Part shown: piece after piece, positions 1 through 5,054 of the stretch
Numbering within the stretch: position 1 is the stretch's first letter
How the letters are laid out: every line of letters starts with the position of its first letter
Source of the DNA: JBDTCO01 sp039923495
GTDB lineage: Bacteria; Myxococcota_A; Polyangia; Palsa-1104
DNA: 5,054 bases
Direction of reading: 5' to 3'
Assembly (NCBI GenBank): GCA_039923495.1
Contig: JBDTCO010000140.1
Coordinates: 1 to 5,054 of the forward strand
Position numbers and translations under genes: made by a program
Notes under the pieces: model-generated
Told to the model about the DNA's origin: nothing
Seen by the model: the letters and a program-made list of their open reading frames with translations, nothing else
The model's database searches: none

Positions 1-228
1 GATCGCGAGCCCGTTCGCGAGCGACGTCAGCTCCGCGAGCCGGGGGTGACGCGAGCTGGGCGCGAGCCCGCGCTCGCGCACGTGGCAGCGCGACGCCACG
101 ATGCGCGGGGTCGGCGCAGGCGCAGGCGCGACCGTGTGCGTCGTCGCGCAGGCCCCCAGCGAGACGGCGGCCAGGGGCAGCAAGAGGACGCGACGCGAGA
201 CGTTGTGCACGGCAACGTCATGTAACAC
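1..228 (-). CDS. Putative lipoprotein, N-terminal part only (runs off the left edge)
   Basis: A minus-strand reading frame is open from a GTG at 228-226 to the window edge (76 codons, no stop). The N-terminus reads as a lipoprotein signal peptide: a short region ending in Ser-Arg-Arg (residues 11-13), then a hydrophobic stretch (VLLLPLAAVS), then the lipobox L-G-A-C with Cys27 as the predicted lipidated residue. The mature part begins with an Ala-Pro linker (VAPAPAPTP) of the kind that tethers a domain to a membrane. The remainder seen is Arg/Ala-rich and not recognised. GTG228 is preferred because AAGG lies 8 nt upstream; an in-frame GTG at 210-208 would also give a complete signal peptide but has no ribosome-binding site. 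The Ser-Arg-Arg before the hydrophobic core resembles a Tat motif, although ordinary Sec export is equally possible. It is transcribed divergently from the ABC exporter operon, so shared control is possible. Function is unknown. Confidence 0.72.
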   Translation of the reverse strand, partial: MLHDVAVHNVSRRVLLLPLAAVSLGACATTHTVAPAPAPTPRIVASRCHVRERGLAPSSRHPRLAELTSLANGLAI

Positions 229-236
229 CCCGCACG

Positions 237-240
237 CCTT
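237..240 (-). promoter_or_regulatory. Ribosome-binding site (AAGG) of the left-edge lipoprotein
   Basis: The minus strand reads AAGG at 240-237, followed by 8 nt and then GTG at 228-226. The spacing is right for a Shine-Dalgarno site and decides for GTG228 over the downstream in-frame GTG210. Confidence 0.5.
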
Positions 241-262
241 GATCTGCAAATGCCGGGGCGCT

Positions 263-267
263 AAGGA
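263..267 (+). promoter_or_regulatory. Ribosome-binding site (AAGGA) fixing a TTG start
   Basis: AAGGA at 263-267 is followed by 7 nt and then TTG at 275-277. This is a strong Shine-Dalgarno match at ideal spacing. It places the start of the ABC ATPase at a TTG codon and excludes the in-frame upstream extension, which stays open back to ATG 101 but would run over the divergent lipoprotein gene and has no family-like sequence. Confidence 0.72.
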
Positions 268-274
268 TGCCGGC

Positions 275-1195
275 TTGTCCGTCATCGTCGTCAGAGATCT
301 GGTGAAGGAGTTCCGCGTGGCCGAGCGGGAGCCCGGGCTGTGGGCCGCGGCGCGATCGCTGTTCCACCGTCGCTACAAGGTCGCGCGCGCCGTCGATGGC
401 ATCGGCTTCTCGATCGAGCGTGGCGAGCGCGTGGGCTTCCTCGGCCGCAACGGCGCCGGCAAGACCACGACGCTCAAGATGCTCGCGGGCCTCCTTCACC
501 CCACGAGTGGGCTCGTCGAGGTCGCGGGCTTCGCACCCCAGCGTCGCGCACCCCTGTTCCTCGGCAAGATCACGCTGGTGCTCGGGCAGAAGCAGCAGCT
601 GCTGTGGGACCTGCCGCCGGTCGACACCTTCGAGCTGAACCGCGCCATCTACGATCTCTCGGACGCCGACTATCGCCACACGCTCGACGAGCTCATCGAG
701 CTTCTGCAGCTCGGCACGCTCATCAAGCGGCCGACGCGTCAGCTCTCGCTCGGCGAGCGCATGAAGTGCGAGCTCGTCGCCGCGCTGCTCCACCGGCCCG
801 AGGTGCTGTTCCTCGACGAGCCGACCATCGGGCTCGACGTCCCGACGCAGCTCGCGCTGCGCGAGTTCATCCGCGCGTACAACGAGCGCCACGGCGCGAC
901 GGTGCTGCTCACGTCGCACTACATGGCCGACGTGACCGCGCTGTGCCCGCGCGTGCTGCTCATCGATCAGGGCAAGCTCACCTTCGACGGCGAGCTCGAC
1001 GGGCTCGTGCGCCGCGTGCGCCCGAACAAACGGGTCATCGTCCGTCGCGCGGGCCTGCCGCCGGAGACGTTCGACCTGCCGCACGAGGGGCTCTCGCAGG
1101 CGGTCGCGAAGCTGCTCGCGGCCGGCGACGTCGACGATCTCGTCGTCGAGGATCCTCCGCTCGAGGAGGTCATGCGCGACCTCCTTTCTTCATGA
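275..1195 (+). CDS. ABC-2 type exporter, ATP-binding subunit (COG4586 family)
   Basis: This 306-aa ATPase should power an inner-membrane ABC exporter, working as a dimer on the cytoplasmic side of the two permeases encoded next. Visible motifs, counting from TTG275: Walker A GRNGAGKT at 57-64, Q-loop Gln105 within VLGQKQQLLWDLP, signature LSLGE at 157-161, Walker B VLFLDEP at 177-183 with catalytic Glu182, D-loop near Leu187-Asp188, and H-loop His215 in TSHYMAD. All key residues are present. The insertion before Walker A (GLWAAARSLFHRRYKVARAVDG, quoted in part: residues 21-42) and the LSLGE variant of LSGGQ are typical of the COG4586 group, whose genes usually sit with COG4587 and COG3694 permeases, exactly as here. 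The C-terminal ~70 residues (from about 240) form a small accessory domain. The start is the rare codon TTG, supported by AAGGA 7 nt upstream. The gene ends 10 bp before the first permease. The substrate cannot be told from sequence. Confidence 0.93.
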   Translation: MSVIVVRDLVKEFRVAEREPGLWAAARSLFHRRYKVARAVDGIGFSIERGERVGFLGRNGAGKTTTLKMLAGLLHPTSGLVEVAGFAPQRRAPLFLGKITLVLGQKQQLLWDLPPVDTFELNRAIYDLSDADYRHTLDELIELLQLGTLIKRPTRQLSLGERMKCELVAALLHRPEVLFLDEPTIGLDVPTQLALREFIRAYNERHGATVLLTSHYMADVTALCPRVLLIDQGKLTFDGELDGLVRRVRPNKRVIVRRAGLPPETFDLPHEGLSQAVAKLLAAGDVDDLVVEDPPLEEVMRDLLSS

Positions 1196-1205
1196 GCCTA
1201 CGACG

Positions 1206-2021
1206 GTGAGGATGCCGGGCAGGCTGGACCGCGCGCTGCCAGCGATGCTGCGCGTCGGCTGGAAGGACGCGCTCGCGTACCGCGGCGAGTTCCTGGTGTG
1301 GATGCTGACCATGACGCTGCCGCTCGTCATGCTCGCGCTCTTTCGCGCCGTGGCCGCCGAAGGCTCGCTCGGCGGCTTCGACGCGTCTGCGTTCACGGCG
1401 TACTTCCTCGCCGGCCTGTGCGTCAGGCAGCTCGCGAGCTCGTGGTCGATCTGGGAGATCAACCGCGAGATCCGCGAGGGCGCGCTGTCGATGCGGTTGC
1501 TGCGTCCCATCCACCCGCTGTGGAGCTACCTCTGTGACTCGCTGGCCGCGATCCCGATGCGCGCGGCGATCTCGCTGCCCGTCGCGCTCGTGCTCCTCTA
1601 CTCCATCGACGGCACGGCCGGCGAGAAGCTCGCACGCGATCCGGTGACCCTCGCGCTGTTCGGGGTGTCACTCGCCCAGGCGTTCGGCATCATCTTCAGC
1701 ATCTCGTCGACGATCGGCGCGCTGGGCCTCTATCTCGAGAGCGCGCTCGGCCTCTGGAACATCTACGTCGCGTTCTTCATGCTGCTGTCCGGCTACCTCC
1801 TGCCGCTCGCGCTGTTCCCCGCGTGGCTCCAGCGCGTGGCCGCGCTGACCCCGTTCCCGTACCTGCAGTCGTTGCCCATCGAGATCCTCGTCCGTCGGCT
1901 ACCGCTGACCACGATGCTGCGCGGCCTCGCGATCCAGTCCGGCTGGCTCGTGCTCTCGGTGAGTGTCCTCCTGCTCGTTTGGCAGCGCGCGCAGAAGCGC
2001 TTTGCGGCGTACGGCGGATGA
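1206..2021 (+). CDS. ABC-2 type exporter, permease subunit 1 (COG4587-like)
   Basis: A 271-aa polytopic membrane protein, one half of the exporter channel. About six hydrophobic segments are visible, near residues 30-50, 62-80, 113-132, 147-175, 180-203 and 241-259. A charged stretch between the second and third (residues 84-104, including REGALSMRLLRP) is probably the cytoplasmic contact with the ATPase. Towards the C-terminus the run SGYLLPLALFPAWL followed by LTPFPYLQSLPIEI is the usual ABC-2 permease pattern before the last helix. The size and its place between a COG4586 ATPase and a COG3694-like permease fit COG4587. The start is uncertain: GTG 1206 has only a weak GAG 9 nt upstream, and ATG 1212 has GTGAGG directly abutting it, which is too close. 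Translation is probably helped by coupling to the ATPase gene 10 bp upstream. The 3' end overlaps the next gene by ATGA. Confidence 0.88.
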   Translation: MRMPGRLDRALPAMLRVGWKDALAYRGEFLVWMLTMTLPLVMLALFRAVAAEGSLGGFDASAFTAYFLAGLCVRQLASSWSIWEINREIREGALSMRLLRPIHPLWSYLCDSLAAIPMRAAISLPVALVLLYSIDGTAGEKLARDPVTLALFGVSLAQAFGIIFSISSTIGALGLYLESALGLWNIYVAFFMLLSGYLLPLALFPAWLQRVAALTPFPYLQSLPIEILVRRLPLTTMLRGLAIQSGWLVLSVSVLLLVWQRAQKRFAAYGG

Positions 2022-2803
2022 GCGCGCTCCGCACCACCCGGATGCTCCTGCGCGCGTCGGTGATGACGTCGATGCAGTACCGCGCCGACTTCTTCTTCGA
2101 CCTGTTCTACGCGTTCGCCGAGCTCGCCTGGACGATCGTGCCGATGCTCGTGGTCTTCGGCGCGCGCCCGAGCATCTCCGGCTGGTCACTCGACGAGGCG
2201 CTGCTCGTCACCGCGTGGTTCACGTTTCTCAAGGGGGTCCTCGAGGGCCTCGTCACACCCAGCCTGGTGAGCACCATCGAGCAGCTCCGGCGAGGCACGT
2301 TCGACTTCGTGCTGCTCAAGCCCGTCGACGCGCAGCTCTATGGCACCATCGGCAAGCTCCAGCTCCCGTCGGTGACCGACCTCGTGGCCGCGGTCATGAT
2401 CGCGGTCATCGCGCTGCACCGGCTGCACCACCACCCCACAGCATCGCAGCTCGTCGTGGCTGCGCTGCTCACGCTGTGCTCGCTCTGCATCCTTTACGCG
2501 CTGAACGTGCTCGCGCTGTGCGTCGCGTTCTTCGTGGCGCGCATCGACAACCTCGCCTACCTGCTCGCCGCCGTGTTCGATGCGGCGCGCTGGCCCGCGA
2601 GCGTCTTTCGCGGCGGCATGCGGGTGTTCCTCACGTTCGTGGTGCCGCTCGGCGTGATGACCACGTATCCACCGCTCGCGCTGCTTGGCAGGCTCTCGGC
2701 AAAATCAGTCGGCGTCGCGGTCGGCGTCGCGATGGCGGCGTTGCTGATCTCGCGGCTCGCGTGGCTGCGCTCCATCGCGGCGTATCGGTCGGCCGGAGGT
2801 TAG
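2018..2803 (+). CDS. ABC-2 type exporter, permease subunit 2 (COG3694, ABC2_membrane_6-like)
   Basis: A 261-aa polytopic membrane protein, the second half of the channel. Hydrophobic segments lie near residues 29-48, 61-80, 119-134, 143-173, 178-190 with 203-223, and 230-250. The C-terminal pattern (RWPASVFRG, then LTFVVPLGVMTTYPPLALLG) matches what I know of the COG3694 permease family. ATG 2018 overlaps the stop of permease 1 as ATGA, the classic arrangement for translational coupling and equal subunit production. Its residues 91-102 (RRGTFDFVLLKP) align with residues 90-101 of permease 1 at a one-residue offset, so the two are distant paralogues that likely form a heterodimer. A perfect 12-bp tandem duplication in the last helix encodes VGVAVGVA (231-238 region). 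The stop codon overlaps the convergent gene by 4 bp. Confidence 0.9.
   Translation: MSALRTTRMLLRASVMTSMQYRADFFFDLFYAFAELAWTIVPMLVVFGARPSISGWSLDEALLVTAWFTFLKGVLEGLVTPSLVSTIEQLRRGTFDFVLLKPVDAQLYGTIGKLQLPSVTDLVAAVMIAVIALHRLHHHPTASQLVVAALLTLCSLCILYALNVLALCVAFFVARIDNLAYLLAAVFDAARWPASVFRGGMRVFLTFVVPLGVMTTYPPLALLGRLSAKSVGVAVGVAMAALLISRLAWLRSIAAYRSAGG
2708..2731 (+). repeat. Perfect tandem duplication of a 12-bp unit inside permease 2
   Basis: GTCGGCGTCGCG occurs twice head to tail (2708-2719 and 2720-2731). It keeps the reading frame and encodes Val-Gly-Val-Ala twice in the last transmembrane helix. It may be a slippage product or simply chance in a Gly/Ala/Val-rich, high-GC helix. Confidence 0.8.
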
Positions 2804-4119
2804 ATCACGCCCACGAGCGCCGTGGTGATGCCGTTGCCCAGGATCTCGGTGACCACGATATCGACGAGGCCCTGGGCGGTGCTCGCTGCCGGATCATCGC
2901 GGAGCTTCGAGATGGCAGCGTTGACGGAGCCCGTGAGGATCGACGCTGCATGGGACCCGAGGAGCGCGGTGATCGTCTCCCAGCGACCCAGCTTCAGCGT
3001 GGCGTCCGCGATCGACGCCCAGCCAGCGCGCTCCATGAGCTCCAGCATGATCTGCGGCCCGAGCCTCTCGGCGAGCACGCGCCCGAGCACCGCGGAGAAC
3101 CGGGCTGCGAGCGCGCCGGCGACGAGCATGTTGGCGACGTTCGTGACGACGGCGACCCCGGTGTCGACGAGCAACTCGCGCAGCTGGAGGTCCGCGCTCA
3201 GACCTTCCTTCACGTTCCTGCCGTGCTCCACGCCTCCGTGCATCAGCACACTCACGCCCGCGGTCACGCCCGCCCCGACGGCGGCTCTCGCGACGTGCGT
3301 CATCGCGGCCTTGGCACCCGCGCGGACCGCGATCGCGATGCCGTGCTCGGCGAGGGTCCTCAGGCCCGCTGCGCCAACGCCAGCGCCGAGCGCGATGTTG
3401 ATCGCATCGCACGTGGCCTGGATGCGACGAAGGCGCAGGACCGACTTCTCGGCGCCATCGATCGAGTCCGCTCGGTAGGTCGCGAACCGCGATGCGCACG
3501 CCGTGAATGCCCTTGCCGCCACCTGCAGCTCCTCACGCGCGAGGACGAGGTCGACCTTCGAATGAAGCGCCGCCCACGCTCGCTGTAACGGCACGAGCGC
3601 GGGATCCCACATGTCGAGATCCGGAAGCTGCGTGCCGTTTCTGTGGTCCGAGACGCCCGCGACCATCCGAGAGGACCACTGCATCCCCCACCCGGTCATC
3701 GACGCGTGCTCGCCCTGTGCGCTCTTCACCGCGCGAAGGAGTGTCGTCCGGATGCCATCGAGCGCGTGCGCCTCGGCATCCACGCTCGTGACGACCATCC
3801 CCGTCGGCTCCCACCCGAAATGCGGGTCCTTGATCATGGTCACCGGGTCGGTGATGCGCGGAGCGACGTGTCGGCCGAGCGCCGCGCCGCTGTTGTAGGC
3901 GACGAGGATGCGAGCGACGGTGCCACGATCGACGAACAGGCGGTGCAGGCCGACCTTCACGGCATCCGTCGGGGTCTGCTCACCGCGCAGGAAGCGCTCG
4001 ACGGTCTTCGTCATCGCGCCGTCGGGGCGGTGTCCGTGCGCATGCGGGTCGGCGGACGTACGTGTAGCGTGCTGCGCGCGCGACGAGTGCGCGCGCAGTG
4101 CGAGCTGCGGCTCCGACAT
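2800..4119 (-). CDS. Unidentified 439-aa protein with hydrophobic Gly/Ala-rich C-terminal half
   Basis: I do not recognise the family. No signal peptide or lipobox is visible. The N-terminal ~36 residues are polar and His-rich (His11, 17, 26, 28, 30). Residues 37-160 contain conserved-looking aromatic and Gly positions (for example FGWEPTGM at 101-108 and MTGWGMQWSSRM at 141-152). Residues 174-236 look helical with many charges. From about 239 to the end it is rich in Ala, Gly and Val, with hydrophobic stretches near 239-265, 267-297, 317-345, 385-403 and 418-439. Small residues recur in the first two, glycine-zipper style (G245, G247, G249, G252; later G282, G284, G288). Possible readings are a membrane-inserting or pore-type effector, a secreted polymorphic-toxin-like carrier, or just an Ala-rich helical bundle; none is proven. 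ATG 4119 is chosen because GAGGA lies 7 nt upstream; the in-frame Met36 has no comparable site. Codon use matches the neighbours. Its TAA overlaps the stop of permease 2 in convergent orientation. Confidence 0.85.
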   Translation of the reverse strand: MSEPQLALRAHSSRAQHATRTSADPHAHGHRPDGAMTKTVERFLRGEQTPTDAVKVGLHRLFVDRGTVARILVAYNSGAALGRHVAPRITDPVTMIKDPHFGWEPTGMVVTSVDAEAHALDGIRTTLLRAVKSAQGEHASMTGWGMQWSSRMVAGVSDHRNGTQLPDLDMWDPALVPLQRAWAALHSKVDLVLAREELQVAARAFTACASRFATYRADSIDGAEKSVLRLRRIQATCDAINIALGAGVGAAGLRTLAEHGIAIAVRAGAKAAMTHVARAAVGAGVTAGVSVLMHGGVEHGRNVKEGLSADLQLRELLVDTGVAVVTNVANMLVAGALAARFSAVLGRVLAERLGPQIMLELMERAGWASIADATLKLGRWETITALLGSHAASILTGSVNAAISKLRDDPAASTAQGLVDIVVTEILGNGITTALVGVI

Positions 4120-4302
4120 GAGATGGTCCTCGGCCGTCGTCGCGAAGAACCCTCGCGGAGCGAACGCCTGTGGCTGGGGCGAAATCGGTGGGGAAGGACT
4201 CTCCGACCGACGGCTTGGTTATCGTTCGCGGCCCAAAAGAGTTGCGTGTAGGTGCGGCCGCGGTGATTGACGCGCCTCGTGGAACCTCCGAAAGTAGGCC
4301 GC
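4120..4302. other. Divergent intergenic region, promoters expected but not resolved
   Basis: This 183-bp stretch must carry the promoters of the 439-aa gene (leftwards) and the Rieske gene (rightwards). It includes the GAGGA ribosome-binding site at 4127-4131 and a somewhat more AT-rich pocket around 4214-4250. A minus-strand GATAAC there resembles a -10 box but has no -35 match at normal spacing. An 8-bp palindrome GCGGCCGC sits at 4254-4261. I see no convincing sigma-70 or ECF promoter, riboswitch or terminator. Confidence 0.5.
4127..4131 (-). promoter_or_regulatory. Ribosome-binding site (GAGGA) of the 439-aa gene
   Basis: The minus strand reads GAGGA at 4131-4127, then 7 nt, then ATG at 4119-4117. 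The spacing and match support the full-length start rather than the internal Met36. Confidence 0.65.
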
Positions 4303-4758
4303 ATGTCCGAGCGCATCGACACGAGCCGACGTCTCCTCTGCCAGGCCGCCTGCACGGGGGCGGGCCTCGTCGTGCTCTCGGCGATCCCCGGCTGCGGCGG
4401 GGGCAAGACGGAGGAAGCGAACTGCAGTGTCGGCTCCCCCGGTGCCGGCGAGACGGATCTTCAGGAAGGCCAGGCGCGCTGGGTCGAGTCGCTGCAGGTC
4501 TTCATCTGTCGCGACGTGGGCGGCTACTACGCGATGAGCTCCGCGTGCACCCACGTCGGCGCCCAGATCAACTTTGTCGACATGACGGCCGGCTTCAAGT
4601 GCCCGCTCCACTTCTCCACCTTCGACTTCGACGGCCACGTCACGCTGGGCCCCGCCACGATTGATCTCCCCCACTACTCGCTGTGCACGACCGACTCCGG
4701 CCTGCTCATCGTCGACATGACGAAGCAGGTCACCGCCGACACGCGCCTCGTCGTGTGA
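4303..4758 (+). CDS. Rieske [2Fe-2S] lipoprotein with Tat-like signal
   Basis: A 151-aa exported electron-transfer protein. The cluster ligands are Cys82 and His84 (CTHVG) and Cys100 and His103 (CPLH), 15 residues apart, which is the Rieske C-x-H...C-x-x-H pattern. The extra cysteines that form the disulfide in bc1-type Rieske proteins (CTHLGC, CPCHGS) are missing: Ala87 and Leu102 occupy those places, and Phe104 replaces the usual Gly. By family knowledge this points to a lower-potential centre. The N-terminus has Ser8-Arg9-Arg10-Leu-Leu, a Tat-type motif that suits a protein folded around its cluster before export. A hydrophobic stretch follows, then I-P-G-C with Cys31 as a plausible lipid anchor. 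Other cysteines are 13, 17, 41, 69 and 128. ATG 4303 is chosen because it gives the complete signal; AGG at 4296-4298 is a weak, close ribosome-binding site. An upstream in-frame TTG at 4267 adds nothing family-like. It overlaps the next gene by GTGA. The redox partner is unknown. Confidence 0.88.
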   Translation: MSERIDTSRRLLCQAACTGAGLVVLSAIPGCGGGKTEEANCSVGSPGAGETDLQEGQARWVESLQVFICRDVGGYYAMSSACTHVGAQINFVDMTAGFKCPLHFSTFDFDGHVTLGPATIDLPHYSLCTTDSGLLIVDMTKQVTADTRLVV

Positions 4759-5054
4759 GGCTTCGCGCGGCGCCGCTGGCGCTCGCGCTGACGGCGCTCG
4801 TGTTTCTGGGGTCGGGCTGCTTCGAGAGTCGCTACCTCGCGGGGCAGGCGCTCGGGCAGTGGCACCTGTTCCGCGTGCGCGAGCGCATCGCCGACATCCT
4901 CGACGATCCGAACGCCGACGCCGTGCTCAAGCAGCGGCTACGGCTCGCGATGGACGCGCGCAAGTTCGGCATCGAGGTGCTCGGGCTCCGCGGCGGCGAC
5001 AACTTCACGCGCTACCTCGCAACGCACGGCAAGCCCATCGCGTGGAACATCACC
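4755..5054 (+). CDS. Predicted lipoprotein aminopeptidase (COG4324/PF10023), N-terminal part
   Basis: The first 100 codons of a gene that leaves the window at the right edge. The protein opens with a hydrophobic signal (LRAAPLALALTALVFL) and a cysteine at residue 22 in LGSGC. This is a lipobox with Gly rather than the usual Leu at -3, so lipidation is likely but not textbook. The mature start (Tyr27 to Gln35, YLAGQALGQ), the following helix (ERIADILDD), then LRLAMDARKFGIEVLGL and finally DNFTRYLATHGKPIAWNI resemble the N-terminus of the putative zinc aminopeptidase family PF10023, from memory of that family. The expected HExxH metal site would lie beyond the window, so catalysis is not verified. 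GTG 4755 overlaps the Rieske stop as GTGA, with no ribosome-binding site of its own, implying translational coupling. Expected location is the periplasm, anchored to a membrane. Confidence 0.8.
   Translation, partial: MRLRAAPLALALTALVFLGSGCFESRYLAGQALGQWHLFRVRERIADILDDPNADAVLKQRLRLAMDARKFGIEVLGLRGGDNFTRYLATHGKPIAWNIT

Noticed and set aside
239..267. TTGATC with TAAGGA 17 bp downstream as a sigma-70 promoter for the ABC operon
   Set aside because: TAAGGA matches the -10 consensus at only two positions and is better explained as the ribosome-binding site.
101..274. Upstream extension of the ABC ATPase frame to ATG 101
   Set aside because: It would overlap the divergent lipoprotein, is not family-like, and the TTG at 275 has a well-placed AAGGA.
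218..1084. 288-codon minus-strand open frame opposite the ABC ATPase
   Set aside because: The plus strand encodes an ATPase with every expected motif; the antisense product is charged low-complexity sequence with no domain.
2811..2825. Inverted repeat CCACG-5 nt-CGTGG just after the permease 2 stop, as a terminator
   Set aside because: The stem is only 5 bp and no T-run follows on either strand; it lies inside the convergent coding region.
1963..3588. Very long plus-strand open frame of about 540 codons spanning permease 2 and the antisense of the 439-aa gene
   Set aside because: It lies out of frame with permease 2 and antisense to the other gene, and its product is Arg/Ala/His-rich low-complexity sequence typical of shadow frames in high-GC DNA.
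4254..4261. GCGGCCGC palindrome as an operator
   Set aside because: An 8-bp GC-only palindrome is expected by chance in DNA of this composition and no second copy was seen in the intergenic region.
4281..4308. ECF-sigma-like GGAACC before the Rieske gene
   Set aside because: The GTC that could serve as a -10 lies 18 nt on and within the start codon region, so transcription would begin inside the gene.
4011..4406. Minus-strand frame from 4406 containing AANDNQ
   Set aside because: It overlaps both the Rieske 5' end and the 439-aa 5' end in wrong frames, and most of it is Arg/Ser-rich; the short motif is not enough evidence of a gene.

Overview
The window is a gene-dense, high-GC stretch whose third codon positions are almost all G or C. 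Three proteins carry lipoprotein-type signals, one gene looks like a Rieske lipoprotein and one like a COG4324-type aminopeptidase, so I infer a Gram-negative bacterium. A myxobacterium (Myxococcota, formerly Deltaproteobacteria) is my best guess. This rests on style and gene content only; there is no rRNA or marker gene to fix it.

Layout: (1) The minus strand from 228 to the left edge holds the start of an unidentified lipoprotein. (2) Divergent from it, separated by only 46 bp, is a plus-strand operon of three tightly packed genes (275-2803). It encodes an ABC ATPase and two different six-helix-type permeases. This is the recognisable COG4586/COG4587/COG3694 ABC-2 exporter triad, whose substrate is generally unknown. 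(3) Converging on it, with a 4-bp overlap of the two stop codons, is a 439-aa minus-strand protein (2800-4119). I cannot assign it to a family. It has a His-rich N-terminus, a mostly helical middle, and a C-terminal half rich in Gly/Ala and hydrophobic residues. (4) A 183-bp divergent intergenic region follows. (5) The plus strand then carries a Rieske [2Fe-2S] lipoprotein (4303-4758) coupled by a 4-bp GTGA overlap to a predicted lipoprotein aminopeptidase (4755 to the right edge, truncated).

How the genes may work together: the ATPase and the two permeases should assemble into one inner-membrane exporter (ATPase homodimer plus a heterodimeric channel). The Rieske and aminopeptidase genes are translationally coupled and both appear to make exported, lipid-anchored proteins, but no shared pathway is evident. 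The 439-aa protein is the least explained gene. No RNA genes, mobile elements, CRISPR arrays or convincing terminators were seen. No frameshifts were seen in the genes read.
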